NCBI RefSeq assembly: GCF_003812745.1 | Contig: NZ_CP033831.1 | Location: forward strand, 3,100,001-3,164,000 | DNA length: 64,000 nucleotides | Direction: 5' to 3' | Source: Serratia sp. FDAARGOS_506 | GTDB taxonomy: Bacteria > Pseudomonadota > Gammaproteobacteria > Enterobacterales > Enterobacteriaceae | Shown: positions 36,334 to 46,141 of the stretch, piece by piece | How positions within the stretch are numbered: position 1 is the first letter of the stretch | How the letters are laid out: every line of letters starts with the position of its first letter | Made by a program: the position numbers and the translations under genes | The notes under the pieces: model-generated | Told to the model about the DNA's origin: nothing | The model's database searches: none | The model's input: the letters and a program-made list of their open reading frames with translations, nothing else

Positions 36334-37983
36334 TCAGGCGAGTAGCGCGTTGATATCCTGCTCGACGGTGGTGATAGGACGCAGGCCAAATTTCTCGTTG
36401 AGGATCGCCATCAGGTTGTCGGTCAGGAAGCCTGGCGCGGTCGGGCCGGTAACGATGTTTTTCACCCCCAGCGACAACAGCGTCAGCAGAATGACGATCG
36501 CCTTTTGTTCAAACCACGACAGCACCAGGCTGAGCGGCAGATCGTTGACGCTGCAGCCGAGCGTGTCGGCCAGCTTGACCGCCAGCATGATGGCGGAGTA
36601 GGCGTCGTTGCACTGGCCGACGTCCAGCAGGCGCGGCAGCCCTTCCAGCGTGCCGAAGTCCAGTTTGTTGAAACGGTACTTGCCGCAGGCCAGCGTCATG
36701 ATCAGGCAGTCTTGCGGCACGCTGCGGGCGAAGTCGGTGAAGTAGCTGCGCTCGTCGCGGCTGCCGTCGCAGCCGCCGACCAGGAAGACGTGGCGCAGTT
36801 TTTTCTGCGACACCAGATCGATCACCGTGTCGGCGGCGTTCAGCAGCGTCTGGCGGCCGAAGCCGACGGTGATCAGGTGCTCTATCTCGGTATAAGGGAA
36901 GCCGTTCATGCCCTGCGCCTGGCGGATCACGGCGCTGAAGTCGTCGCCTTCCAGGTGGTTGACGCCCGGCCAGCCGACGATGCTGCGGGTCCAGATGCGA
37001 TCGCCGTAGTTGCCGACGTTCGGATCGATGATGCAGTTGGAGGTCATCACGATCGGGCCGGGGAATTTGGCGAATTCCGTCTGCTGGTTCTGCCAGCCGC
37101 TACCGTAGTTGCCCACCAGATGCTTGAATTTTTTCAGTTCGGGATAGCCGTGCGCCGGCAGCATTTCGCCATGGGTGTAGACGTTGACGTTTTGTCCTTC
37201 GGTTTGTTCCAGCAGCATGCGCAGATCTTTCAGATCGTGGCCGGAGATCAGAATGGATTTCCCGGCCACCGGGCGCACGTTAACCGCGCTGGGCTGCGGA
37301 TCGCCGTAGGCCTGGGTTTCGCCGCGATCGAGGATCGCCATCACGTTGAAGTTCATCTTGCCGATGCCCATGGCGTTGTTCAGCAGGGTGTCGACGTCGC
37401 GCGGCCGGGTGCCGAGCCAGGCCATAAAGGCGTGGTAGTCGGCATAGAGTTGCTCGTCGAACTGGCCGAGCACGTGCGCGTGTTCCATATAGGCCGCCGC
37501 GCCTTTCAGGCCGTACAGGCATAGCATGCGCAGCCCGTGGACGTCGTCGCCGACCTCGGCCTTGTCGCTGTTGAGGGCAAACTGCGCCGCCTGTAGCAGC
37601 AGCGCAGGCATATCGTCACCGGCCAGCTGCAGCGCCGCCATCGGGTGATCGACGCGCACGCCGGCGTCCAGCAGCCGGCAACGGGCGGCCAGCGAATCGC
37701 GCAGCAGCAGGGTTTCCCGCGCATAACCGATAATGCGCTGGGAGTCGAAGTTGACGTTGGTCAGGGTGGAGAAGAAGGCACGTGGGGCGAAGCTGTCGAT
37801 CTCATGATCGACGATGCCCAGCGAGCGCGCCTGCAGCGCCCAGGCGGAGAGACCCTGCAACGCCGCCACCAGCAGATCCTGTAGATCGGAGGTTTCCGCC
37901 GTCTTGCCGCACATGCCCTGAGCATACGCGCAGCCGTTGCCTGCCGGGGTACGGATGGTTTGTTCACATTGCACACAGAACAT
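36334..37983 (-). CDS. hcp: Hydroxylamine reductase / hybrid-cluster protein Hcp
   Basis: A 549-residue Fe-S enzyme (E. coli 550), regarded as a high-affinity NO reductase. N-terminal cluster Cys are at 3, 6, 18 and 25 (FCVQCEQ...GCAYAQGMC). The hybrid cluster ligands lie in [33 protein letters not shown] and GQCNDAYSA. The ATG at 37983 is chosen because MFCVQCEQT is the family start; it follows a GGAAGC ribosome site. First gene of hcp-hcr, with an NsrR-like site upstream. Confidence 0.97.
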   Translation of the reverse strand: MFCVQCEQTIRTPAGNGCAYAQGMCGKTAETSDLQDLLVAALQGLSAWALQARSLGIVDHEIDSFAPRAFFSTLTNVNFDSQRIIGYARETLLLRDSLAARCRLLDAGVRVDHPMAALQLAGDDMPALLLQAAQFALNSDKAEVGDDVHGLRMLCLYGLKGAAAYMEHAHVLGQFDEQLYADYHAFMAWLGTRPRDVDTLLNNAMGIGKMNFNVMAILDRGETQAYGDPQPSAVNVRPVAGKSILISGHDLKDLRMLLEQTEGQNVNVYTHGEMLPAHGYPELKKFKHLVGNYGSGWQNQQTEFAKFPGPIVMTSNCIIDPNVGNYGDRIWTRSIVGWPGVNHLEGDDFSAVIRQAQGMNGFPYTEIEHLITVGFGRQTLLNAADTVIDLVSQKKLRHVFLVGGCDGSRDERSYFTDFARSVPQDCLIMTLACGKYRFNKLDFGTLEGLPRLLDVGQCNDAYSAIMLAVKLADTLGCSVNDLPLSLVLSWFEQKAIVILLTLLSLGVKNIVTGPTAPGFLTDNLMAILNEKFGLRPITTVEQDINALLA

Positions 37984-38002
37984 AGTCGCTTCCTTTATTT
38001 TA

Positions 38003-38025
38003 AAGTTGCATATTAAATGCCTGTT
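38003..38025 (-). promoter_or_regulatory. NsrR-like palindrome upstream of hcp
   Basis: AAGTTGCATATTAAATGCCTGTT has GCAT...ATGC arms around an AT core and partly fits the NsrR pattern AAnATGCATTT-N-AAATGCATnTT. It lies 20-42 bp before the hcp ATG, where NO-sensitive repression would act. Motif match only. Confidence 0.45.
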
Positions 38026-38131
38026 TAAAAGCATAGATCGGCGATCGGGGTTGCAAAAGGCTTTTGTGCGACTACTGCGGGCAAGTTTGATTTAGCGCAA
38101 TTTTGCCGTGCGGATGGGAACTATTACGCTT

Positions 38132-38151
38132 TGGGGGCCGGATGGCCCCCA
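38132..38151 (-). terminator. Hairpin after lysO
   Basis: TGGGGGCC / GGCCCCCA, an 8-bp stem with loop GGAT, 10 bp past the lysO stop. No long T run on the minus strand. Confidence 0.5.
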
Positions 38152-38161
38152 GGGGAAAGGA

Positions 38162-39058
38162 TCAGGAGAACAGGGCGATCAGCACCGGCGCCAGCAGGCT
38201 CAGCAGGAAGCCGTGCACGATGGCGGGTGGGACCATATCCAGTCCGCCGCTGCGCTGCAGCACCGGCAGGGTGAAGTCCATCGAGGTGGCGCCGCACAGG
38301 CCGAGGGCGGTGGAGCGGCTGCGGAGCACCAGCGTTGGGATCAGCATAATCGCCACCAGCTCGCGCGCCAGATCGTTGAAGAACGCGGCGCTGCCCATCA
38401 CCGGGCCGTAGGCGTCGGTGATCAGAATGCCGGACAGCGAGTACCAACCGAAGCCGGAGGCCATCGCCAACCCGGCCTTGACCGGTAACCCCAGCAGCTG
38501 CGCCGCCAGCGCACCGCCGGCCAGAGACGCGACGGTCACCACCAACGCCACCAGCGTGCCGCGGCGGTTGAGTACGATCTGGCGCAGCGTCATGCCGCTG
38601 TTGCGCAGCTGAATACCGACCAGCAACAGCAGGAAGATCAGCGCATATTCGCTGCCTTTATGGGCGAACTGCAGCCATTGCCACTGCGTCAGGCCGAGCA
38701 GGAAGCCGCCGAGCACCACGCCGCACAGCTTGAGCGACTCCAGCGCCATGTGCACGCGCGAAGGCAGCTTTTCCTGTTTATGGCTGCTGCGCCACGGCAT
38801 GCGCCGTTCCAGCAGCGCCAGCAACAGCAGATTGGCGCAGAGAATGCAGAGGAAGAACACCGCGCTGTATTGGAAAATCAGCACCAGGTTGCTGCTGAGA
38901 TCTTCCATGAACGCCAGGCTGATACCCATGAAAAACAGGATCACGTACACCATCCAGCTCAGCAGCCGGTTGATCAGCACCAGCAGCGGGCGATGGCGTA
39001 AGGGAATGAGGTAACCGACAATCAGCGGTAACAGAATAATCAACAGTCCTGAGTACAT
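38162..39058 (-). CDS. lysO: L-lysine exporter LysO
   Basis: A 298-residue inner-membrane exporter (E. coli LysO/YbjE 299) that exports lysine and its toxic analogue thialysine. About eight helices are seen, with conserved GISLAFMEDL, LVGIQLRNSGMTL, ASGFGWYSLSGILITD and LGLCGATSMDFTLPVLQ. The ATG at 39058 is chosen, since MYSGLLIILLPLIVGY aligns with the E. coli start. In E. coli aqpZ lies between lysO and ybjD; here the 187-bp divergent gap holds no gene. Confidence 0.94.
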   Translation of the reverse strand: MYSGLLIILLPLIVGYLIPLRHRPLLVLINRLLSWMVYVILFFMGISLAFMEDLSSNLVLIFQYSAVFFLCILCANLLLLALLERRMPWRSSHKQEKLPSRVHMALESLKLCGVVLGGFLLGLTQWQWLQFAHKGSEYALIFLLLLVGIQLRNSGMTLRQIVLNRRGTLVALVVTVASLAGGALAAQLLGLPVKAGLAMASGFGWYSLSGILITDAYGPVMGSAAFFNDLARELVAIMLIPTLVLRSRSTALGLCGATSMDFTLPVLQRSGGLDMVPPAIVHGFLLSLLAPVLIALFS

Positions 39059-39245
39059 GGTGCAGCTTGTGTCCTTGAGTTTTGAAGCGCGCCGAACGGC
39101 GGCGAGGAGCACACGCTAACCAAAAGCCCGGCCGGAGTAAAGCGGCAGATTTGACGTTGGCCGCTTGACCTGCAAGGGGTTTTTTGACCATGCTCTGTGA
39201 AGGTCACCTCATTGAAGAGGCGACGGCGCGCACGGGAGGCGGCGG

Positions 39246-40904
39246 ATGTTCTTGGAGCGTATTGAAATTGTAGGTTTTCGCGGCATTAATCGGCTGTCCC
39301 TGATGCTGGATGACAACACGCTGTTGCTCGGCGAAAACGCCTGGGGTAAATCCAGCCTGCTGGATGCGCTGACGCTGCTGCTGGCGCCGGAGCAGAAACT
39401 GTATCGGTTTGAAGCGCATGACTTTCATTTCCCCCCCGGTGAGGAGTCGGCCAAAGAGCGCCATCTGCAGGTGGTGTTCACCTTCTGTGAAAAAGACATC
39501 GGCCATGCGCACCTGCCGCGCTATCGCCACCTGACGCCGCTGTGGGTCAAGGGCGAAGATGGCCTGAGCCGCATTCATTACCGCTGCGAGGGTGAACTGG
39601 CGGATGACGGCACGGTGTGCACCTGGCGCGGTTTTCTCGACGCCGACGGCAACGCCTTTCAACTGCACCATATTGAACAGCTGGCCCATGCCATCATCCG
39701 CATCCACCCGGTATTGCGTTTGCGCGACGCGCGCTTTATTCGCCGCCTGCGCCCCAGCAGCCTCGGCGATGAACGCAAACCCGATACCCAGGCGCTGGCG
39801 CAGCAGCTGGATCAGCTGACGCGCGAGCTGGTGCGCAATCCGCAAAAACTGACCAATGGCGAGCTGCGTCAGGGCCTGGCGGCCATGCAGCAGCTGTTGG
39901 AGCATTACTTCGCCGAGCAGAGTTCGCAGGTGGCGCGACCGCGCCGTCGCGGCGGCGAACCGGAGCAGGATGCCTGGCGTGCGCTGGACGGCATCAACCG
40001 CATGGTGGCCGAACCGAACAGCCGCAGCATGCGCCTGATCTTGCTCGGGATGTTTTCCACCCTGCTGCAGGCCAAGGGCGACGTCAAGCTGGATCCGCAT
40101 GCCCGGCCGCTGCTGTTGGTGGAAGACCCGGAAACTCGCCTGCACCCGATTATGCTGTCGGTGGCCTGGGGGTTGCTCAATCAACTGCCGCTGCAGCGCA
40201 TCACCACCACCAACTCCAGCGAACTGGTGTCGCTGGTGCCGGTGGAACACGTCTGCCGGCTGGTGCGCGAGTCGGGGCGGGTCGCGACCTACCGTCTCGG
40301 GCCGCGCGGGCTGAGCGCCGAAGATGGGCGGCGTATTGCGTTTCACATCCGTTTCAACCGCCCGTCGTCGCTGTTCGCCCGCTGTTGGCTGCTGGTGGAG
40401 GGCGAGACCGAAGTGTGGCTGCTGAACGAGCTGGCGCGCCAGTGCGGTTACCATTTCGAGGCTGAAGGGGTGAGGGTCATCGAATTTGCCCAATGCGGCC
40501 TGAAGCCGCTGCTGCGCTTTGCCCGCCGCATGGGCATCGAGTGGCATGCGCTGGTGGACGGCGACGAGGCGGGCAAAAAGTACGCCAATACCGTGCGCAG
40601 CCTGCTGGACAATCATGAAGACAACGAACGCGATCGGCTGACCGCGCTGCCGGCGCCGGACATGGAGCACTTCATGTTCCGCGAAGGGTTCGGCCCGGTT
40701 TATCACCGAATGGCGTCGGTGCCGCTCAACGCACAGATGCCGGTGCGCAAGGTGATCCTGAAAGCGGTCCACCACTCGTCGAAGCCGGATCTGGCGATCG
40801 AGGTCGCGCTGCAGGCCGGCGAGTGGGGCACGGATTCGGTGCCGCCGCTGCTGAAGAAAATGTTCTCACGGGTGATCTGGCTGGCGCGCGGCCGGGCGGA
40901 CTGA
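39246..40904 (+). CDS. ybjD: YbjD, OLD-family ATPase with TOPRIM domain
   Basis: A 552-residue protein, the same length as E. coli YbjD. It joins an N-terminal SMC/RecF-like ATPase (Walker A GENAWGKSS at 29-37; a signature region VEDPETRLHP near 290) to a C-terminal TOPRIM nuclease domain (E385 in LLVEGETEVW, D438 and D440 in ALVDGDEAG). OLD-family proteins are nucleases acting in phage exclusion or DNA repair; YbjD is a solitary class without a UvrD partner. The role of YbjD is not known. Tail to tail with ybjX. Confidence 0.93.
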   Translation: MFLERIEIVGFRGINRLSLMLDDNTLLLGENAWGKSSLLDALTLLLAPEQKLYRFEAHDFHFPPGEESAKERHLQVVFTFCEKDIGHAHLPRYRHLTPLWVKGEDGLSRIHYRCEGELADDGTVCTWRGFLDADGNAFQLHHIEQLAHAIIRIHPVLRLRDARFIRRLRPSSLGDERKPDTQALAQQLDQLTRELVRNPQKLTNGELRQGLAAMQQLLEHYFAEQSSQVARPRRRGGEPEQDAWRALDGINRMVAEPNSRSMRLILLGMFSTLLQAKGDVKLDPHARPLLLVEDPETRLHPIMLSVAWGLLNQLPLQRITTTNSSELVSLVPVEHVCRLVRESGRVATYRLGPRGLSAEDGRRIAFHIRFNRPSSLFARCWLLVEGETEVWLLNELARQCGYHFEAEGVRVIEFAQCGLKPLLRFARRMGIEWHALVDGDEAGKKYANTVRSLLDNHEDNERDRLTALPAPDMEHFMFREGFGPVYHRMASVPLNAQMPVRKVILKAVHHSSKPDLAIEVALQAGEWGTDSVPPLLKKMFSRVIWLARGRAD

Positions 40905-40918
40905 CGGCCCGCTGGGCG

Positions 40919-41872
40919 TTATCGGGCGCTGAAATGCGCCGCCAATCCCTGTTCCAGCTCGTCCAGCAGCTGATAGCGGCGGCGATACTCGGCGCGCTTC
41001 TTGCTGGCAATCTCTTCGATCGGCTTGCGAGCGATGCGCTCGGGCAGCAGGAAATAGCCGCTGTCGAGCGCTTTGGCGCCCATCGACAGCCAGAACTGAT
41101 CGTAATCGGCGTGCAGCTTGTCCTTCTTCTTGCTCTGGTAACGCCAGTTTTGATAGATATGGGTAGCGTTGCCGACCGCCACGATCTGGCGGATGCCGAG
41201 ATGCCGCGCCAGCGTGCAGATGCCTTCCAGCACCAGCCGTTTGGGGAACAGGCCGTGACACTCTTTGGTGGTGTGCTGGATCTCGGCGTGCGGTACCTCA
41301 TGGTTTGCGCCCTGCAGGCCGCCGATGAACAGCGTCGGCTGCTGCTGATAATGCATCAGTGCAAAGGTGATCTCTGCCAGCATCACACCGTTGGCGTTGC
41401 GCAGCAGCAGCGTGGCTTCCCCTTCTTTATTCAGTTTGTCGATCGCCGCCAGCTCCAGTGTGATCGGCGCTTCGTTTTTGCCCATCGCGCTGGCCAGCAC
41501 GAAAGACTGCGGGCCGAGGTGGCCGAGGCGCATCTTCAGCGGCATGCGCTGCGCGATGAGATCGTAATGATCGCGCAGGGCGAACAGGCATTCGATCTTG
41601 CTCATGTTGGCCGCCAGATACGGACGATGCAATTTGCACGGCAGGTTCGGCTGCGCGTTCAGGATCTCTTCCAGCAGCGGATTGCTGGCCAGAGTGCTGA
41701 GCAGACCGCTGGTGGTGCGCCAGTTGAGCAGCGAACGGCCGAGAAACTTCAGGCGAAACGAGGGCTTTTTCCAGGCGTTGCTCGGTGCCTTTTCGCCATT
41801 GATCAGCGCCGTCATCAGTTGCCAGCCGTTAAGCGGCCGGGCAGAGGCGAGTGGGTAGCTGAGCTGTGACAT
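40919..41872 (-). CDS. ybjX: YbjX, VirK/DUF535 family protein
   Basis: A 317-residue protein of DUF535, related to Shigella VirK and Salmonella SomA/YbjX. Conserved parts are KPSFRLKFLGRSLLNW, LHRPYLAANMSK, HLGIRQIVAVGNATHIYQNWRYQSKKKDKLHADYDQFW and SKKRAEYRRRYQLLDEL. Salmonella relatives belong to the PhoPQ regulon and affect resistance to cationic peptides. It is divergent from macAB, and a PhoP-type box lies in the shared intergenic region. Confidence 0.9.
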   Translation of the reverse strand: MSQLSYPLASARPLNGWQLMTALINGEKAPSNAWKKPSFRLKFLGRSLLNWRTTSGLLSTLASNPLLEEILNAQPNLPCKLHRPYLAANMSKIECLFALRDHYDLIAQRMPLKMRLGHLGPQSFVLASAMGKNEAPITLELAAIDKLNKEGEATLLLRNANGVMLAEITFALMHYQQQPTLFIGGLQGANHEVPHAEIQHTTKECHGLFPKRLVLEGICTLARHLGIRQIVAVGNATHIYQNWRYQSKKKDKLHADYDQFWLSMGAKALDSGYFLLPERIARKPIEEIASKKRAEYRRRYQLLDELEQGLAAHFSAR

Positions 41873-41969
41873 GATGAAATCCTTGGCTGTATTGAATGGC
41901 GCTATTTCATCAAGGCTTCACTAAACGGGAGTTCAATGCTGAACTGTAACCAAGCGTGTCTCCACATTG

Positions 41970-41986
41970 TGTTGAGCTAAGGTTTA
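41970..41986. promoter_or_regulatory. PhoP-type box between ybjX and macA
   Basis: TGTTGA-GCTAA-GGTTTA matches the PhoP direct repeat (T/G)GTTTA-N5-(T/G)GTTTA at 11 of 12 positions. It is oriented towards macA, 80 bp upstream of its start codon and 98 bp from the ybjX start codon. Motif match only. Confidence 0.55.
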
Positions 41987-42066
41987 GTTATTCCCTACGG
42001 TGCGTGTTAATTTAGCTCCGCCGCCGCAATGGGCGGTGGATATTCACAAGCACAGGCAGGTCAATT

Positions 42067-43182
42067 TTGACAGGGTTTAAAGGACATAAACGCCGCTGGA
42101 TACTCGTTCTGGCGGTTATCGCGGCGGTTGCCGCGGCGGCCGTTTGGCATTTTCGCCATCCGGCGCCAACCGATTTCAAAACGGTAAAAGTCACCAAGCG
42201 CGATCTGCAGCAGAACGTGTTGGCGACCGGCCAGTTGGACGCGGTGCGCAAGGTTGACGTCGGCGCGCAGGTCAGCGGGCAGTTGGAAAAGCTGTATGTC
42301 GAGATCGGCGACAAGGTAACGAAAGGCCAGTTGCTGGGGATCATCGATCCGCAACAGGCGCAGAACAGTATCCGCGAAGGGGAGGCGACGCTGCGCGAAT
42401 TGCATGCTCAGCTGCTGCAGGCGCAAGCCGAACAGCAACTGGCGGCGGTCACGCTGCAGCGCAACCAGGCGTTGGCCAAGCTGCAGGCGGTGTCGCGCCA
42501 GGATCTGGATCAGGCGGCGACGCAGCTGGCGGTGAAGAAGGCGCAGGTGGGTACCATCAATGCGCAAATCGCGCGGAACCAGGCCAGCCTGGATACCGCC
42601 AAGATCAACCTGGCCTATACCCGCATCGAAGCGCCGATGGATGGCGACGTGGTGCAGATCACTACACTGCAGGGCCAGACGGTGATCGCGGCGCAGCAGG
42701 CGCCGAACATTCTGACGCTGGCGGATCTTGGCACCATGCTGGTGAAGGCCCAAGTGTCGGAGGCCGACGTCATCAACCTCAAGCCGGGTCAGAAGGCCTG
42801 GTTCACGGTGCTGGGCGATCCGACCCGGCGCTTCGACGGCGTGCTGAAAGACATTCAGCCGACGCCGGAAAAGGTCAACAACGCCATCTTCTATTATGCG
42901 CGCTTCGAAGTGCCCAACCCGGAAAGGCTGTTGCGCTTGCAAATGACGGCGCAGGTGCATATTCAGCTGGCTGGCGTCGAGCAGGCGTTGGTGATCCCGC
43001 TGGCGGCGCTGGGCGATCAGATCGCCGACAATCGCTACCACGTCTCGGTGCTGAAACAGGGTAAGGAAGAGAAGCGCGAGGTGGCCATCGGCCTGCGCAA
43101 CAATATCGACGTGCAGATCCTCAGCGGGCTTGAGGCGGGTGATGAGGTGATCGTCAGCCGCGGCGGCGTGGAGGCCGGCTGA
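42067..43182 (+). CDS. macA: Macrolide exporter periplasmic adaptor MacA
   Basis: A 371-residue membrane-fusion protein (E. coli MacA 371). An N-terminal membrane anchor is at ~10-27, then lipoyl and long alpha-hairpin parts ([58 protein letters not shown]), and beta-barrel parts with [20 protein letters not shown]-like sequence. It links MacB to TolC. The TTG at 42067 gives the expected length. Its stop overlaps the macB start. Confidence 0.95.
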   Translation: MTGFKGHKRRWILVLAVIAAVAAAAVWHFRHPAPTDFKTVKVTKRDLQQNVLATGQLDAVRKVDVGAQVSGQLEKLYVEIGDKVTKGQLLGIIDPQQAQNSIREGEATLRELHAQLLQAQAEQQLAAVTLQRNQALAKLQAVSRQDLDQAATQLAVKKAQVGTINAQIARNQASLDTAKINLAYTRIEAPMDGDVVQITTLQGQTVIAAQQAPNILTLADLGTMLVKAQVSEADVINLKPGQKAWFTVLGDPTRRFDGVLKDIQPTPEKVNNAIFYYARFEVPNPERLLRLQMTAQVHIQLAGVEQALVIPLAALGDQIADNRYHVSVLKQGKEEKREVAIGLRNNIDVQILSGLEAGDEVIVSRGGVEAG

Positions 43183-45128
43183 TGGCGGCGCTGTTGCAAC
43201 TGAGCGGCATTCGCCGCAGCTACCGTTCCGGCGAGCAGACGGTGGAGGTGCTGAAGGGGATCAGCCTGAGCATCGAAGCCGGTGAAATGGTGGCGATCAT
43301 GGGGGCCTCCGGTTCCGGCAAATCGACGCTGATGAACATTCTCGGCTGTCTGGACAAGCCGAGCGCCGGCGTGTATCGGGTGGCCGGGCAGGATGTGGCG
43401 ACGCTGAGCGACGATGCGTTGGCGCAGCTGCGGCGCGAGCATTTCGGCTTTATCTTTCAGCGCTATCATTTGCTGCCGCACCTGAGCGCGGCGCACAACG
43501 TCGAAGTGCCGGCGGTGTACGCGGGGCTGGGCAAAGCGGCGCGGCGCGAACGGGCGGTGGCGCTGTTGCGGCGTCTGGGGCTGGGGGAGCGCGTCAACTA
43601 CCGGCCGAGCCAGCTTTCCGGTGGCCAGCAGCAGCGCGTCAGTATCGCCCGCGCCCTGATGAACGGCGGGCAGGTGATCCTGGCGGATGAACCGACCGGC
43701 GCGCTCGACAGCCACTCCGGCGAAGAGGTGATGGCGATCCTCAAACAGCTGTGCGCCCAGGGCCACACCGTGATCCTGGTGACCCACGATCCGGCGGTGG
43801 CGCGCCAGGCTGAGCGGATCATCGAGATCCGCGATGGCGAGATCATTGCCGACTCGCGCCCGGCACCGCAGGAGAATGCGCAGGCCAAACCGCTGGCGCT
43901 GGCCGCCGCGGCGGCTTCCTGGCGGCAGATGGGCGGCCGTTTCCGCGAGGCGTTGGTGATGGCATGGCGTGCGATGGCGGCCAACAAGATGCGCACCGCG
44001 CTGACCATGCTCGGCATCATTATCGGCATCGCCTCGGTGGTGTCGATCCTGGTGATCGGCGACGCCGCCAAGCAGATGGTGCTGGCGGACATCAAATCCA
44101 TCGGCACCAACACCGTCGACATCTACCCCGGCAAGGACTTCGGCGACGACGATCCGACCTACCGGCAATCGTTGAAATACGGCGATCTCGATGCGCTGCG
44201 CGAACAGCCTTACATCAGCGCGCTGTCGCCGAGCATCAGCAGCAGCATGCGGCTGCGCTTGGGCAACGTCGACGCGGCGGCCAACGTCAACGGCGTCAGC
44301 GAGCAGTTCTTCCGCGTGTATGGCATGAGCTTTACCCAGGGCGTCGGCATCGATCCGCTGCAGGTGCAGTCGCAGGCGCAGACGGTAGTGATCGACGCCA
44401 ATACCCAGCGGCGGCTGTTCCCGCACCAGAAGAACGTGGTGGGCGAAGTGATCCTGGTGGGCAACATGCCGGCGACGGTGGTTGGCGTGGCCAAGGAAAA
44501 GCAGTCGATGTTCGGCAGCAGCAAGACGCTGAACGTGTGGGTGCCTTACAGCACCATGGCCAACCGGCTGATGGGCAACAGCTACTTCGATTCTATCACC
44601 GTGCGTATCCGCGACGGCTACGACAGCAAGGAAGCGGAACAGCAGCTGTCGCGCCTGTTGACGCTGCGCCACGGCAAGAAGGACTTCTTCACCTATAACA
44701 TGGACAGCCTGGTGCAAACCGCGGAGAAAACCACCCGCACGCTGCAGCTGTTCCTGACGCTGGTGGCGGTGATTTCGCTGGTGGTCGGCGGCATCGGCGT
44801 GATGAACATCATGCTGGTGTCGGTGACCGAGCGCACGCGCGAGATCGGTATTCGCATGGCGGTGGGGGCACGCTCAGGCGACGTGTTGCAGCAGTTCTTG
44901 ATCGAGGCGGTATTGGTCTGTCTGGTGGGGGGCGCGCTGGGGATTACGCTGTCGTTCGCCATCGGCCTGGCGGTGCAGCTGGTATTGCCGGGCTGGCAGA
45001 TCAGCTTCCCGCCGGCGGCGTTGCTGAGCGCGTTCCTTTGTTCCACCGGCATCGGCGTGGTGTTCGGCTACCTGCCGGCACGCAATGCTGCGCGGCTGAA
45101 TCCGATCGATGCGCTGGCGCGCGAGTAA
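43182..45128 (+). CDS. macB: Macrolide ABC exporter MacB
   Basis: A 648-residue exporter, the same length as in E. coli. The ATPase domain is N-terminal: Walker A GASGSGKST at 41-49, LSGGQ at 145-149, Walker B VILADE at 165-170. A first helix at ~275-295 is followed by a large periplasmic domain (~300-520) and three further helices (~525-640) with the FtsX-type GGIGVMNIMLVSVTERTREIG-like segment. With MacA and TolC it exports macrolides, heat-stable enterotoxin or protoporphyrin. Confidence 0.96.
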   Translation: MAALLQLSGIRRSYRSGEQTVEVLKGISLSIEAGEMVAIMGASGSGKSTLMNILGCLDKPSAGVYRVAGQDVATLSDDALAQLRREHFGFIFQRYHLLPHLSAAHNVEVPAVYAGLGKAARRERAVALLRRLGLGERVNYRPSQLSGGQQQRVSIARALMNGGQVILADEPTGALDSHSGEEVMAILKQLCAQGHTVILVTHDPAVARQAERIIEIRDGEIIADSRPAPQENAQAKPLALAAAAASWRQMGGRFREALVMAWRAMAANKMRTALTMLGIIIGIASVVSILVIGDAAKQMVLADIKSIGTNTVDIYPGKDFGDDDPTYRQSLKYGDLDALREQPYISALSPSISSSMRLRLGNVDAAANVNGVSEQFFRVYGMSFTQGVGIDPLQVQSQAQTVVIDANTQRRLFPHQKNVVGEVILVGNMPATVVGVAKEKQSMFGSSKTLNVWVPYSTMANRLMGNSYFDSITVRIRDGYDSKEAEQQLSRLLTLRHGKKDFFTYNMDSLVQTAEKTTRTLQLFLTLVAVISLVVGGIGVMNIMLVSVTERTREIGIRMAVGARSGDVLQQFLIEAVLVCLVGGALGITLSFAIGLAVQLVLPGWQISFPPAALLSAFLCSTGIGVVFGYLPARNAARLNPIDALARE

Positions 45129-45140
45129 GTAAAAGGCATA

Positions 45141-45173
45141 AAAAATGCCAGTCACACGGCGGCTGGCATTTTT
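45141..45173. terminator. Terminator between macB and cspD
   Basis: AAAAATGCCAG / CTGGCATTTTT, a perfect 11-bp stem with an 11-base loop and A/T runs on both sides. It serves the convergent genes macB and cspD. Confidence 0.85.
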
Positions 45174-45215
45174 ATCGCAGTCACGGTCGGTGCAGCGCGA
45201 CGCTGCCGGAAGCGT

Positions 45216-45437
45216 TTAGGACAGCGCCTCGCTTTCCACCGGCACAATAAGGCTGGCATGGTTCCCTTTTGGCCCTTGATGCACGTCGAAGCTGACCTGC
45301 TGGCCCGCCTTCAACGTTCTGTAACCATCCATCTTGATGGTGGAATAATGCGCGAAAATATCTTCGCCACCGCCGGCTGGGCAGATGAAGCCAAAACCTT
45401 TGGCGTTGTTAAACCATTTAACAGTACCCGTCTCCAT
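45216..45437 (-). CDS. cspD: Cold-shock-like protein CspD
   Basis: A 73-residue single-strand nucleic-acid-binding protein. RNP1 KGFGFI is at 13-18 and RNP2-like DIFAHY at 26-31. CspD (E. coli 74 residues) is not cold-induced; it accumulates in stationary phase, inhibits replication and is degraded by Lon. The position upstream of clpSA, divergent, is conserved. Confidence 0.95.
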   Translation of the reverse strand: METGTVKWFNNAKGFGFICPAGGGEDIFAHYSTIKMDGYRTLKAGQQVSFDVHQGPKGNHASLIVPVESEALS

Positions 45438-45793
45438 GCTTTTACATCCCTCGCAACGCTATTTTAAGTGAGATGAATAACTGATTTCGCACCCGCCGTG
45501 GGCGGGTAGCAGCGTGGACAAAGGGTGGTTAAAAGACCACCAGCCACGAATTTACACTCTAGAGCAAATGATCGGGCCGTCAAGGGATCGGCTTTTGTCG
45601 GCGGGGAGCAGTTCACCAAAGTTTGAAGCAGGTAACGCTATTGCCACGATTCAGTCACAATTGGCCCGTTTTTTTGCGCACGTTACAGTGCGGCGGGACG
45701 CAGCCGAAGATGATAAAATAGTAATTATCCCCCACTTTGAATAACCGAAACCTGCCCCCATATAAGAGGGCAGAGCAGAGAAGATGAGCAGCG
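45438..45793. other. cspD-clpS divergent intergenic region
   Basis: About 355 bases holding the promoters of both genes. A GC hairpin, CCCGCCGTGGGCGGG, lies at about 45493-45507. I see no convincing small gene; short open frames have no ribosome site. Confidence 0.5.
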
Positions 45794-46114
45794 ATGGGCA
45801 ATAGCAACGACTGGCTAAACTTTGAACACTTGGCCGAGGAAAAACAAATCGATGCGGTAAAACCGCCGTCTATGTATAAAGTTATACTTAACAACGACGA
45901 TTACACACCGATGGAATTTGTGATTGACGTTCTGCAAAAGTTCTTTTCTTATGATATTGAACGCGCAACGCAACTGATGCTCACGGTCCACTATCAAGGT
46001 AAGGCGATCTGTGGTGTTTTTACCGCCGAGGTGGCGGAAACCAAAGTCGTCCATGTGAACCGGTACGCAAGGGAGAACGAGCATCCGTTGCTTTGTACGC
46101 TGGAAAAAGCCTGA
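45794..46114 (+). CDS. clpS: Clp protease adaptor ClpS
   Basis: A 106-residue adaptor that binds the ClpA N-domain and delivers N-degron substrates. The core motif [20 protein letters not shown] (about residues 27-46) includes the Asn-Asp-Asp-Tyr loop that caps the N-degron pocket. [19 protein letters not shown] follows. It is 27 bp upstream of clpA in the same operon. Confidence 0.97.
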   Translation: MGNSNDWLNFEHLAEEKQIDAVKPPSMYKVILNNDDYTPMEFVIDVLQKFFSYDIERATQLMLTVHYQGKAICGVFTAEVAETKVVHVNRYARENEHPLLCTLEKA

Positions 46115-46141
46115 ATAAGGCAATCTATTGGGGAGGTGCTT

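Noticed and set aside
39204-40775. Long open frame (523 codons) antisense to ybjD
   Set aside because: The sense strand carries a full-length, motif-complete YbjD; the antisense product is His/Arg/Gln-rich without family resemblance, as GC-rich codon bias produces.
43035-44717. Long open frame (560 codons) antisense to macB
   Set aside because: Same reason: no recognisable domain, and it overlaps a complete MacB.
45514-45744. Small gene between cspD and clpS
   Set aside because: No ribosome site or resemblance, and it overlaps the region that must hold both divergent promoters.
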